From the NCBI GenBank assembly GCA_048497495.1, contig JAFHCF010000270.1, forward strand, positions 1 through 9,962: a stretch of DNA of 9,962 nt, written 5' to 3'. Within the stretch, counting starts at the first letter, position 1; each line of letters starts with the position of its first letter. The position numbers were made by a program, and so were the translations under genes. This document shows positions 1-6,981 of this stretch, piece after piece. The stretch is from JAFHCF01 sp048497495. Lineage in GTDB: Bacteria > Pseudomonadota > Alphaproteobacteria > Rhizobiales > Ancalomicrobiaceae. The notes beneath the pieces were generated by a model, which was not told where the DNA came from, made no database searches, and worked only from the letters and a program-made list of their open reading frames with translations.

Positions 1-2
1 CC

Positions 3-260
3 CCGGCGCCGCACACGGGCGCCGACGGCTATCCGAACATCAACGTCGACACCGCCCGTCAGGCGGCGGTTCCGGTGCGCTCGGCGGAGGAGCGCGACCG
101 GCTCGAGGCGGAGCTCCTGGCCCTCGGCGCCCGGCAGCGCTCCAGCGCCGACGGCACCCGTCCACAGTCGGTGATCCAGGAGTTGCAGGATCTCGGACGC
201 CGCTCGAAGGCGGAGGCCGAGCGGCAGATCGAATCGGGGGCGCCGCCGGCGCAGCCGTGA
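3..260 (+). CDS. C-terminal part of an unrecognised small protein (5' truncated)
   Basis: This is an open frame from the left edge to a TGA at 258-260, giving 85 visible residues with no start in the window. It begins PAPHTGADGYPNINVD, continues into a charged segment rich in Glu, Arg and Leu (RSAEERDRLEAELLALGARQ) that could form an amphipathic helix or short coiled coil, and ends in a Pro/Ala tail. From memory, small exported lipoprotein-like proteins with a 'G-x-P-N-x-N-V' segment followed by an EERD helix lie upstream of this aminotransferase gene in Hyphomicrobiales. That is recollection, and the signal peptide that would test it lies outside the window. A downstream GTG at 75 is in frame but has no reason to be the true start. 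Codon use is typical of the neighbours. The reading frame is well supported, but the function is unknown. Confidence 0.6.
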   Translation, partial: PAPHTGADGYPNINVDTARQAAVPVRSAEERDRLEAELLALGARQRSSADGTRPQSVIQELQDLGRRSKAEAERQIESGAPPAQP

Positions 261-559
261 GAGCGACGCCGTTCGCGGCGCGGCGACCCACGCGGGCGTC
301 GGTCGCGTGGCGAACGATGGATGTCAAGGTCGGCGACTTCTGTTACAAGGCGATCCCCTTTCGATGACTTCGGCCGTCATTCGGCCACATCGCGGGGTGA
401 TCGAACGATGCGCGCGGGCCGCGCCTCGGCCGCGACGGCGAGGCGTTCCGCGACGCTCGAAGAGGCGAGACGGCGTCGAGAGGAGTCTCGGTCGCCGGCG
501 AAAGGCAAGATGGCGCCGGGGCGGCTCCCCGGGCGTCGGGCACGAGAAGGTCTGGACCC
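261..559. other. Intergenic region upstream of the alaC-type gene
   Basis: About 300 nt lie without a credible gene. Off-frame ORFs across it run into the aminotransferase in the wrong frame and have Arg/Pro-rich shadow composition. Besides the two hairpins at 267-310 there is a small 5-bp inverted repeat, ATGAC (364-368) with GTCAT (376-380), and the 9-mer CGAACGATG occurs twice. I see no convincing -35/-10 pair, riboswitch or leader peptide. The promoter for the downstream genes is presumably here. The only clear signal is the Shine-Dalgarno GAGAAGG at 544-550, just before the ATG at 560. Confidence 0.5.
267..310 (+). terminator. Tandem hairpins after the truncated gene (possible weak terminator)
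   Basis: Two perfect stems follow the stop codon at 258-260. The first pairs CGCCG (267-271) with CGGCG (276-280) around a TTCG loop. The second pairs CCACGCG (288-294) with CGCGTGG (304-310) around a 9-nt loop. Neither is followed by a T-tract, so this is not a classical intrinsic terminator. It could act as an mRNA 3'-end stabiliser or a weak termination site. Short GC stems arise easily at this base composition. Confidence 0.3.
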
Positions 560-1777
560 ATGGACGAGTTCCACAAGATCCGGCGTCTGCCGGTTTACGT
601 CTTCGAACAGGTCAACCGTCTCAAGGCCCAGGCACGCGCCAACGGCGCCGACATCATCGATCTCGGCATGGGCAATCCCGATCTGCCGACGCCGCGCTTC
701 ATCGAGGAGAAGCTGATCGAGACGATCGGCAAGCCGCGCACCAACCGCTATTCGACCTCCAAGGGCATCCCCGGCCTGCGCCGGGCGCAGGCCGCCTATT
801 ACGATCGGCGATTCGGGGTGAAGCTCAACCCGGACACCCAGATCGTCGCGACGCTCGGCTCCAAGGAAGGCTTCGCCAACATGGCGCAGGCGATCACCGC
901 GCCGGGCGACGTGGTGATGTGCCCCAATCCGTCCTATCCGATCCACGCCTTCGGCTTCCTGATGGTCGGCGGCGTCATCCGCTCGATCCCGATCGAGCCG
1001 GGGCCGGAGTTCTTCCGGGCGATGGAGCGCGCCGTGGCGCATTCGATCCCCAAGCCGATCGCGGTCATCCTCTGCTACCCGTCGAACCCGACGGCGGTCA
1101 CCGCCGATCTCGACTTCTACAAGGACGTGATCGCCTTCGCCAAGAAGCACGAGCTCTTCGTGCTCTCCGATCTCGCCTATTCGGAGATCTATTTCGACGA
1201 CGTGCCGCCGCCCTCGGTGCTGCAGGTGCCGGGCGCCAACGACGTCGCCGTCGAGTTCACCTCGATGTCGAAATCGTTCTCGATGCCGGGCTGGCGCATG
1301 GGCTTCGCGGTCGGCAACGAGCGGCTGATCGCCGCCTTGACCCGGGTCAAATCCTACCTCGACTACGGCGCCTATACGCCGATCCAGGTGGCGGCGAGCT
1401 TCGCGCTCAACTCGGGCGATGCCTGCATCGCCGAGATCCGCGACGTCTACAAGAAGCGCCGCGACGTGATGGTCGAGGCCTTCGCGCATTCCGGCTTCCC
1501 GATCCCCGCTCCCAAGGCGTCGATGTTCGCCTGGGCGCGAATCCCGGAGAAGTTCCGCCATCTCGGGTCGATCGAGTTCGCCAAGCTCCTGATCGAGAAG
1601 GCCGACGTGGCGGTGGCGCCGGGCATCGGCTTCGGCGAGCAGGGCGACGAGTACGTCCGTCTGGCGCTGGTGGAGAACGAGCAGCGGCTCCGTCAGGCGG
1701 CGCGCAACATCCGGCGCTTCTTCGACACCGCCGACAAGACTTTGCACAACGTCATTCCGATCACCGCCCTCGGCTGA
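560..1777 (+). CDS. alaC: AlaC-type alanine transaminase (class I/II PLP aminotransferase)
   Basis: This 405-residue cytosolic fold-type I PLP enzyme closely resembles E. coli AlaC (YfdZ), which transfers an amino group between glutamate/2-oxoglutarate and alanine/pyruvate. Family landmarks are in order: RRLPVYVF near the N-terminus (8-15), DLGMGNPD (34-41), YSTSKGIPGLR (64-74), the SKEG turn (101-104), NPSYPIH (123-129), YPSNPT with PLP-contacting Asn176 (173-178), Asp204 and Tyr207 that hold the cofactor ring, SMSKSFSMPGWRMGF with Schiff-base Lys238 and Arg246, and Arg367 in VRLAL that binds the substrate carboxylate. Length is normal. The start is fixed by GAGAAGG at 544-550, 9 nt before ATG. 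Related proteins are often labelled LL-diaminopimelate aminotransferase or 'aminotransferase', so the exact substrate is an inference. The hom gene follows after 123 nt with no terminator, suggesting a shared amino-acid transcript. Confidence 0.9.
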   Translation: MDEFHKIRRLPVYVFEQVNRLKAQARANGADIIDLGMGNPDLPTPRFIEEKLIETIGKPRTNRYSTSKGIPGLRRAQAAYYDRRFGVKLNPDTQIVATLGSKEGFANMAQAITAPGDVVMCPNPSYPIHAFGFLMVGGVIRSIPIEPGPEFFRAMERAVAHSIPKPIAVILCYPSNPTAVTADLDFYKDVIAFAKKHELFVLSDLAYSEIYFDDVPPPSVLQVPGANDVAVEFTSMSKSFSMPGWRMGFAVGNERLIAALTRVKSYLDYGAYTPIQVAASFALNSGDACIAEIRDVYKKRRDVMVEAFAHSGFPIPAPKASMFAWARIPEKFRHLGSIEFAKLLIEKADVAVAPGIGFGEQGDEYVRLALVENEQRLRQAARNIRRFFDTADKTLHNVIPITALG

Positions 1778-1900
1778 GGCGCCGTCATCCGATCGATATC
1801 GCTCACCGCGAGAAGGGGGCATGACGAAGCCGGTCCGGGGGATCTCGCGATCGCCCGGTTCGCCGCATTCCACCTTTCGCCGCATCTCACGGGAACTCCC

Positions 1901-3226
1901 ATGCAGTCTTCTCTCCGTCTGGGCATCGCCGGTCTCGGCGTCGTCGGTGCCTCCGTCGTCCAGGTCCTGCAGAAACACGCCGCCGATCTGTCGCAGCGCT
2001 GCGGTCGCAAGATCGTGGTCCGGGCCGTCTCGGCCCGCGACCGCACCAAGGATCGCGGCTTCGATCTCTCCGCCATCAACTGGTTCCAGGATCCGGTGAA
2101 GCTCGCCGAGAGCCCCGACATCGACGTCTTCGTCGAGTTGATGGGTGGCGCCGGCGGGGCGGCGGAAGCCTCGGTGCGGGCGGCGCTCGCCTCCGGCAAG
2201 CACGTGGTGACCGCCAACAAGGCGCTGCTCGCCAAACACGGGGTCGAACTCGCCCGCCTCGCCGAGACCAAGGGCGTCAGCCTCAATTTCGAGGCGGCGG
2301 TGGCCGGCGGCATCCCGATCATCAAGACGCTGCGCGAGAGCCTCGCCGGCAACTCGGTCTCCCGCGTCTTCGGCATCCTCAACGGCACCTGCAACTACAT
2401 CCTGACGCGGATGCAGAACGAGCGGCTGAGCTTCGAGACCTGCCTCGCCGAGGCGCAGCGGCTCGGCTATGCCGAGGCCGACCCGACCTTCGACGTCGGC
2501 GGTTTCGACACCGCCCACAAGCTGGCGCTGCTCACCTCGCTCGCCTTCGGCTCCGAGATCGACGTCGACGCGATCCAGGTCGAGGGGATCACCGAGATCA
2601 CTCTCGACGACATCGAGAAGGCGGACGAGCTCGGCTACAAGATCAAGCTGCTCGGCATCGCCGAGCGCAATGCCGGCGGCGGCATCGAGCAGCGGGTCCA
2701 TCCCACCATGGTACCGAAGTCCTCGGCGATCGGGCGGATCGACGGCGTGCTCAACGCGGTGGGCGTGGAGGCGGACTATGTCGGCAAGCTCATGCTGGTC
2801 GGGCCCGGCGCCGGCGGCGACGCCACCGCCTCGTCGGTCGTCTCCGACATCGCCGACATCGCGCGCGGCACGGCGCTCTCCACCATGGGTAAGCCGGCCG
2901 AGCACATGACGCCCTATCTCAAGTCGAACGTCTCCGGCCATTCCGGCGGCTATTTCGTCCGTTTCTCGGTCCATGATCGCCCGGGCGCCTTCGCGGCGAT
3001 CGCCGCGCGCATGGCGGAGAAGGGCATCAGCCTGGAATCGATCGTGCAGCGCGCCCGTCGGCCGATGGCCGACGCGCCGGGCGCGGTGGCGCCGCTCGAG
3101 CCGCAGCCCGTGATCATGCTGACTTACCAGACGACGGAACAGGCGATAAGGGAAGCGCTCGTGCTCGTCGAGAAGGACGGACACGTATCGAGTCCCCCAC
3201 GCTTCATCCGCATCGAGAGCTTCTGA
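1901..3226 (+). CDS. hom: Homoserine dehydrogenase
   Basis: This 441-residue cytosolic enzyme reduces L-aspartate-4-semialdehyde to L-homoserine with NAD(P)H, the branch point to threonine, isoleucine and methionine. The N-terminal Rossmann domain shows GIAGLGVVG (nucleotide-binding GxGxxG at 11-16). TANKALL (104-110) carries Lys107. The catalytic domain has NGTCNYIL (161-168) and EADPTFDVGGFDTAHK, giving Glu192, Asp203 and Lys207, which match the conserved catalytic Glu, Asp and Lys of the family. Residues about 350-430 form an ACT domain (YFVRFSVHDRPGAFAAIA), the usual site of threonine feedback, with a short Ala/Pro-rich insertion near 389-402. It is a monofunctional Hom with no aspartokinase domain. 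The start is chosen because the protein begins just before the Rossmann strand, as in relatives. The Shine-Dalgarno there is poor (ACGGGA-like). glpX follows after 45 nt. Confidence 0.95.
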   Translation: MQSSLRLGIAGLGVVGASVVQVLQKHAADLSQRCGRKIVVRAVSARDRTKDRGFDLSAINWFQDPVKLAESPDIDVFVELMGGAGGAAEASVRAALASGKHVVTANKALLAKHGVELARLAETKGVSLNFEAAVAGGIPIIKTLRESLAGNSVSRVFGILNGTCNYILTRMQNERLSFETCLAEAQRLGYAEADPTFDVGGFDTAHKLALLTSLAFGSEIDVDAIQVEGITEITLDDIEKADELGYKIKLLGIAERNAGGGIEQRVHPTMVPKSSAIGRIDGVLNAVGVEADYVGKLMLVGPGAGGDATASSVVSDIADIARGTALSTMGKPAEHMTPYLKSNVSGHSGGYFVRFSVHDRPGAFAAIAARMAEKGISLESIVQRARRPMADAPGAVAPLEPQPVIMLTYQTTEQAIREALVLVEKDGHVSSPPRFIRIESF

Positions 3227-3271
3227 GCGGCCGGCGTAGAGAAGGGGCCGAGGACCGAGGGAGAACGACCC

Positions 3272-4279
3272 ATGACGATGACCGTTCCGACGCCCGAGCG
3301 GGCGGAGGAGACCGGTGTACTCGACCGCATCCTGACGCTCGAACTGGCGCGGGTGACCGAACGCACGGCGATGGCGGCGGCCGGCATGCGCGGCCGCGGC
3401 GACGAGATGGAGGCCGATCGGGTCGCGGTCGACGCGATGCGCGACGAACTCAACCGGCTGCCGATCGACGGCACGGTGGTGATCGGCGAGGGCGAGCGTG
3501 ACGAGGTGCCGATGTTGTTCATCGGCGAGAAGGTCGGCACCAAGCGCGGGCCGGCGGTCGACGTGGCGCTGGTGCCGCTCGAGGGCACGACGATCTGCGC
3601 CAAGAACCTGCCCAATTCGATCACCGTGGTGGCCTTCGCCGAACGCGGCTCGCTGCTCCACGCCCCCGACGTCTACATGGACAAGATCGCCATCGGCCCG
3701 GGCTACCCGGCCGGCCTGGTCGATCTCGACGCGACGCCGCGCCGGAACCTCGAGGCGCTGGCCGCGGCCAAGGGCGTGCCGGTCGGCGAGATCACCGCCT
3801 GCATCCTCGACCGGCCGCGCCATGCCCGGCTGATCGAGGAGGTCCGGGCCGTCGGCGCCTCGATCCGGCTGATCGGCGACGGCGACGTCACCGGGGTCAT
3901 CCACACCACCGACCCGGAGGAGACCGGGATCGACATCTACATGGGGATCGGCGGCGCGCCGGAAGGGGTGCTGGCGGCGGCGGCGCTGCGCTGCATCGGC
4001 GGCCAGCTGCAGGCGCGGCTGATCCTCGATCGCCCCGACAAGGTGGCCCGCGCGGCGCAGATGGGCATCGCCGATCCGCGCAAGAAATATTTGCTCGAGG
4101 ATCTGGCGCGCGGCGACGTCCTGTTCGCCGCGACCGGCATCACCGACGGCAATTTCCTGCAAGGGGTGAAATATGGCCGCAACTGCGTCACCACCCACAC
4201 GGTGGTGATGCGCTCGTCGACCGGCACGGTCCGGTGGATCCGGGCGAGGCATCAACTCGGCGACAGGACGGCGGGCTGA
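3272..4279 (+). CDS. glpX: Fructose-1,6-bisphosphatase class II, with a substituted metal-ligand position
   Basis: This is a 335-residue GlpX-family protein, normally a Mn/Mg-dependent phosphatase converting fructose-1,6-bisphosphate to fructose-6-phosphate in gluconeogenesis. Landmarks include VTERTAMAA (28-36), the GRGDE-x3-D segment with Asp49, IGEGERDE with Glu73 and Asp77, IGEKVGT (84-90), HAPDVYMDK with Tyr135, DRPRH (180-184), DGDV (203-206), GIGGAPEG with Glu231, and FAATGITDG (285-293). In E. coli GlpX the metals are held by Asp33, Glu57, Asp85 and Glu88. Here Asp49, Glu73 and Glu104 match three of them, but the position of Asp85 is Val101 (VPLEGTT instead of DPLEGTT; codon GTG at 3572-3574). 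The rest of the fold looks intact, so activity could be altered or lost, or the read could be wrong. An AGGGAGA Shine-Dalgarno at 3258-3264 supports the ATG at 3272. A second in-frame ATG lies at 3278. Confidence 0.93.
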   Translation: MTMTVPTPERAEETGVLDRILTLELARVTERTAMAAAGMRGRGDEMEADRVAVDAMRDELNRLPIDGTVVIGEGERDEVPMLFIGEKVGTKRGPAVDVALVPLEGTTICAKNLPNSITVVAFAERGSLLHAPDVYMDKIAIGPGYPAGLVDLDATPRRNLEALAAAKGVPVGEITACILDRPRHARLIEEVRAVGASIRLIGDGDVTGVIHTTDPEETGIDIYMGIGGAPEGVLAAAALRCIGGQLQARLILDRPDKVARAAQMGIADPRKKYLLEDLARGDVLFAATGITDGNFLQGVKYGRNCVTTHTVVMRSSTGTVRWIRARHQLGDRTAG

Positions 4280-4360
4280 GGTCGTGGCGCGGATGCCGCG
4301 TCGCGGTCCCTCGCGCCTCTCCCGCCGAACTCACGGCGCAGCCGCGTACCCCTCTCCCTG

Positions 4361-4384
4361 TCCCTCCCCCACAAGGGGGAGGGA
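4361..4384 (+). repeat. Perfect 10-bp hairpin downstream of glpX
   Basis: TCCCTCCCCC (4361-4370) pairs perfectly with GGGGGAGGGA (4375-4384) around an ACAA loop, 82 nt after the glpX stop. It overlaps the left outer arm of the composite repeat. There is no following T-tract, so termination is only possible, not shown. It may protect the 3' end of the glpX transcript. Confidence 0.55.
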
Positions 4385-4477
4385 ACGATGGGGGCGAGTG
4401 CCTTCGTCCCGTTGTCGCCTGCCATGTGTGGTCCCTCCTCGATTCCTCGGAGGGTTCGAAAAAGTTGTTTCGTGTCC

Positions 4478-4604
4478 GTGCGCGATGGTTCGAGACGCGC
4501 TCGTGCCGAGCGCTCCTCACCATGAGGTGTTTGTAATTGTTCGAAAATTCCAAGAGACCCTCATGGTGAGGAGGGCCGTAGGCCCGTCTCGAACCATCGC
4601 GCAC
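4478..4604. repeat. Pair of inverted ~50-bp hairpin units (REP-like)
   Basis: Two copies of one unit lie head to head. Unit A is 4478-4527 and unit B is 4559-4604 in opposite orientation. They share a perfect 20-bp block (4478-4497 with 4585-4604) and a perfect 15-bp block (4513-4527 with 4559-4573), separated by a 31-nt AT-richer spacer (4528-4558). Between the two blocks each unit carries a small three-base-loop hairpin of different sequence: CGCTCG-TGC-CGAGCG at 4498-4512 in A, and GGCC-GTA-GGCC at 4574-4584 in B. The pairing is kept while the bases differ, which suggests that the folded form matters. The local layout resembles bacterial interspersed palindromic elements. Confidence 0.75.
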
Positions 4605-4758
4605 CGAGCACGATGAGCCACCCCTTCGGCCTTGCGCGGCGGCTCCTCGTGGGGGAGAGACAGGGAGAGGGGTATGGGCGGGCCCCCACGCGAGGCGATC
4701 CCGTCGTATTCTGCGGCGACGACTCGCCCGAGCCGGAGAATCCCTCGAAAGGAGCCCC

Positions 4759-6579
4759 ATGCCGCCGTTCGGCCTCGCCGAGGAAGAGACCCCCCGCGCC
4801 GTGCTCGGCGTCACCCGCTCGGCCTCCGGGCGGGCGTGGATCGACCGTCTCGACGTGAGCCAGGCGGTGACGGCGAGCGCCATGGCGCAACGCCTCGCCC
4901 TGCCGGAGATCGTCGCGAGGGTGATGGCGGGGCGCGGCGTCGGGCTCGACGAGGCGGTGTCCTTCCTCGACCCCACCCTGAAAGCGCTCATGCCCGATCC
5001 GAGCACCGTCACCGACATGGACGTCGGGGTCGGGCGGATCGCCGACGCGGTGGAGCGGGGCGAGAAGATCGCCCTCTTCGCCGACTACGACGTCGACGGG
5101 GCGACCTCGGCGGCCGTGATGCGGCGCTACCTTCTCCAGGTCGGTGCCGACCCGCTGGTCTACGTGCCCGATCGGCTGATCGAGGGCTATGGGCCGAACG
5201 GCGAGGCGATCCGGGGATTGGCGTCGTCGGGCGCGCGGCTGCTGATCACCCTCGATTGCGGCTCGACCTCGTTCGAAGCGCTGGCGATCGCGCGCGACAT
5301 CGGGCTCGACACGGTGGTGATCGATCATCACCAGTGCGGGGTGGAACTGCCGACGGCGCGCGCCGTGATCAATCCCAACCGCCAGGACGACCTCTCCGGC
5401 CTCGGGCATCTCTGCGCCTGCGGCGTCGCCTTCCTGACGCTGGTCGGGCTCAACCGCGAACTGAGGCGCCGCGGCGTCTTTCGCGGCCGGACCGAGCCCG
5501 ATCTCCTCGCCCTGATCGATCTCGTGGCGCTCGGCACCGTCGCCGACGTGGTGCCGCTGATCGGGCTCAACCGCGCCTTCGTGGTCAAGGGCCTGCAGGT
5601 GGCGCGCAAGCGGCGCAATCCGGGGCTCGCCGCGCTCTCGGCGGTCGCCCGGCTCAACGGGCCGATGTCGGCCTATCATCTCGGCTTCCTGATCGGGCCG
5701 CGAATCAACGCCGGCGGGCGGATCGGCGACGCCGGGCTCGGCTCGCGGCTGCTCGCCACCGACGATCCGAGCGAGGCCGAGCGCATCGCCGCCGATCTCG
5801 ACCGGCTCAACAAGGAACGCCAGGTGATGGAGGCGGCGATGGTGGAGGAGGCCGACGCCCAGATCGTCGCCCGCTTCGGCACCGATCCCGGACCCTTCGT
5901 CGTGGCGTCGTCGGCGGACTGGCACCCCGGCGTCGTCGGGCTGATCGCGGCGCGGCTCAAGGAGCGCTGGAACCGGCCGGCGCTGGCCGTCGCTTTCGAT
6001 CGCGGGCCGCTCGGCACCGGCTCGGCGCGGTCGATCCCCGGCGTCGATCTCGGCGCGGCGGTGCGCGCGGCGGTCGAGGCGGGATTGGCGCCGAAGGGCG
6101 GCGGACACGCGATGGCGGCGGGCCTCAGCGTCGAGGAGAGCCGGCTCGAGGAGGTGCGTGATTTCATTGCAGCAAGGCTCGCCGACACGGTCGAGCGGGC
6201 CTCCGAGCACCGCGATCTGAAGATCGACGGGGCGCTGACGGCGGGGGCGGCGACCGTCGAACTGGTCGAGACGCTGGAGAAGGCCGGCCCCTACGGGTCG
6301 GGCCAGCCGGAGCCGCTCTTCGCCTTCCCGGCCCACCGCGTCGCCTTCGCCGACGAGGTTGGGACGGGCCATGTTCGGCTGTCGCTTTCGAGCGGCGACG
6401 GGTCGTCCCTGAAGGCGATCGCCTTCCGCGCGGCGAACGAGCCGATCGGTCGTGCCATCCTGGGGGCGCGAGGGTCGTCGCTGCACGTGGTGGGGGCGCT
6501 CGGCCTGGACCACTGGCAGGGTGATGCAAGAGTGCAACTGCGCGTCGTCGATGTCTGCGATCCGCGGGTGCGGGGTTGA
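4759..6579 (+). CDS. recJ: Single-stranded-DNA-specific exonuclease RecJ
   Basis: This 606-residue DHH-family nuclease degrades single-stranded DNA 5' to 3' in recombination, mismatch and base-excision repair in the cytosol. Domain order is canonical. The DHH domain has motif I DYDVDG (109-114), motif II LDCG (165-168), motif III DHH (189-191) and motif IV GTVADVVPL (259-267). A linker carries RINAGGRIGDAGLG (315-328). DHHA1 has ARSIPGVDLGAAV (423-435) and PKGGGHAMAAG (445-455). A C-terminal OB-type DNA-binding domain spans about 488-606, with GPYGSGQPEP (510-519). All metal-binding Asp/His residues are present and the length is normal for alphaproteobacteria. The ATG at 4759 follows a strong AAAGGAG (4748-4754) with a rather short 4-nt spacing. 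Upstream lies the composite repeat, so recJ probably has its own promoter. I could not identify the promoter itself. Confidence 0.96.
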   Translation: MPPFGLAEEETPRAVLGVTRSASGRAWIDRLDVSQAVTASAMAQRLALPEIVARVMAGRGVGLDEAVSFLDPTLKALMPDPSTVTDMDVGVGRIADAVERGEKIALFADYDVDGATSAAVMRRYLLQVGADPLVYVPDRLIEGYGPNGEAIRGLASSGARLLITLDCGSTSFEALAIARDIGLDTVVIDHHQCGVELPTARAVINPNRQDDLSGLGHLCACGVAFLTLVGLNRELRRRGVFRGRTEPDLLALIDLVALGTVADVVPLIGLNRAFVVKGLQVARKRRNPGLAALSAVARLNGPMSAYHLGFLIGPRINAGGRIGDAGLGSRLLATDDPSEAERIAADLDRLNKERQVMEAAMVEEADAQIVARFGTDPGPFVVASSADWHPGVVGLIAARLKERWNRPALAVAFDRGPLGTGSARSIPGVDLGAAVRAAVEAGLAPKGGGHAMAAGLSVEESRLEEVRDFIAARLADTVERASEHRDLKIDGALTAGAATVELVETLEKAGPYGSGQPEPLFAFPAHRVAFADEVGTGHVRLSLSSGDGSSLKAIAFRAANEPIGRAILGARGSSLHVVGALGLDHWQGDARVQLRVVDVCDPRVRG

Positions 6580-6617
6580 GACCTCGGTAAAATTCCGATT
6601 TCTTGGCGCCCGGATTC

Positions 6618-6627
6618 ACCGATCGGT
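6618..6627. promoter_or_regulatory. 10-bp perfect palindrome upstream of the small membrane protein
   Basis: ACCGATCGGT is a perfect palindrome in the 101-nt gap between recJ and the 63-residue protein, 53 nt before its ATG. It could be half of an operator or part of the promoter region. No matching -35/-10 pair is convincing, and a 10-bp palindrome can occur by chance, so this is a weak call. Confidence 0.2.
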
Positions 6628-6680
6628 AACGGAGTGGATTCGATCCTTACTTCCGTGCCCAACGTGTGGGGAGTGGGGTC

Positions 6681-6872
6681 ATGGCGTCGGTTGCGGAGAC
6701 GGTTCAGGTGATGGGTTCGGGACTGGTGCAGACGGTCGGGGAGACCGCCGAGGGGAGCATTCAGAAGGTGCGTGTGTCGCGTCGTGATCGCCGGATGGTG
6801 CGGGCCGCGCTCGGCATCATGGGTGTCCTGGTGGCGCTCGACGCGGTCCTCTATCTCGGGCGTTTCATCTGA
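6681..6872 (+). CDS. Small single-span membrane protein of unknown function (63 aa)
   Basis: The 63-residue frame has an N-terminal soluble half with Gly/Val/Thr repeats (MASVAETVQVMGSGLVQTVG). A basic cluster follows, KVRVSRRDRRMVR (29-41), then one hydrophobic helix of about 18-20 residues, ALGIMGVLVALDAVLYLG (43-60), and the end is RFI. The basic patch before the helix and the very short tail suggest a tail-anchored or single-pass inner-membrane protein with its N-terminus in the cytoplasm. A GTG at 6666 is in frame, but ATG 6681 is preferred because GGGGAG (6668-6673) sits 7 nt before it. It lies 101 nt after recJ and ends 37 nt before a strong terminator, so it may be the last gene of the recJ transcript or a single gene. 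I do not recognise the family. Confidence 0.65.
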   Translation: MASVAETVQVMGSGLVQTVGETAEGSIQKVRVSRRDRRMVRAALGIMGVLVALDAVLYLGRFI

Positions 6873-6909
6873 TCTGACGGGGCCGCCACGGCGGACCGTT
6901 CGGAAATCG

Positions 6910-6933
6910 CGCCGCCCTCGAGGCGGCGTTTTT
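6910..6933 (+). terminator. Rho-independent terminator
   Basis: The stem CGCCGCC (6910-6916) pairs with GGCGGCG (6922-6928) around a CTCGA loop and is followed directly by TTTTT (6929-6933). It closes the recJ/small-protein transcript. The same hairpin lies 49 nt beyond the end of the convergent aminotransferase gene, but on that strand it lacks a T-tract, so it works best in the forward direction. Confidence 0.9.
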
Positions 6934-6981
6934 CGTTTCCGGCGGGGTTGCCCGCGCCGGCGCCCGCTCCGAGCCGATATT

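Larger units (their letters stand above)
4347..4674. repeat. Composite nested inverted-repeat element between glpX and recJ
   Basis: The gap between glpX and recJ is filled by a large nested palindrome. The outer arms are 4347-4372 and 4649-4674, matching as inverted repeats at 25 of 26 positions; they read roughly TACCCCTCTCCCTG at the left. Inside them lies a second pair of inverted units (4478-4527 and 4559-4604). The two 'layers' look like separate repeat families: a CCCTCTCCC-type palindrome outside and a CTCATGGTGAGGAG/CTCGAACCATC-type palindrome inside. I recall both as recurrent intergenic motifs in Hyphomicrobiales, but cannot confirm copy number here. No transposase or clear target duplication is seen. 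Off-frame ORFs crossing the element are shadows. Confidence 0.8.

Noticed and set aside
307..1824. A 505-codon plus-strand frame overlapping alaC in another frame.
   Set aside because: It has Arg/Gly/Ala-rich shadow composition, whereas the alaC frame has all the family motifs.
377..4255. A 1292-codon open frame on the minus strand across alaC, hom and glpX.
   Set aside because: It is antisense to three clear genes and its product is Arg/Asp/His-rich with no domain. High G/C at third codon positions removes stop codons on the opposite strand.
4234..4616. Short open frames through the glpX-recJ gap.
   Set aside because: They run through the palindromic repeats, and their sequences are explained by the repeat itself.
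4561..6537. A 658-codon minus-strand frame opposite recJ.
   Set aside because: It is antisense shadow of recJ, with low-complexity Arg/Asp/Gly/His composition and no recognisable motif.
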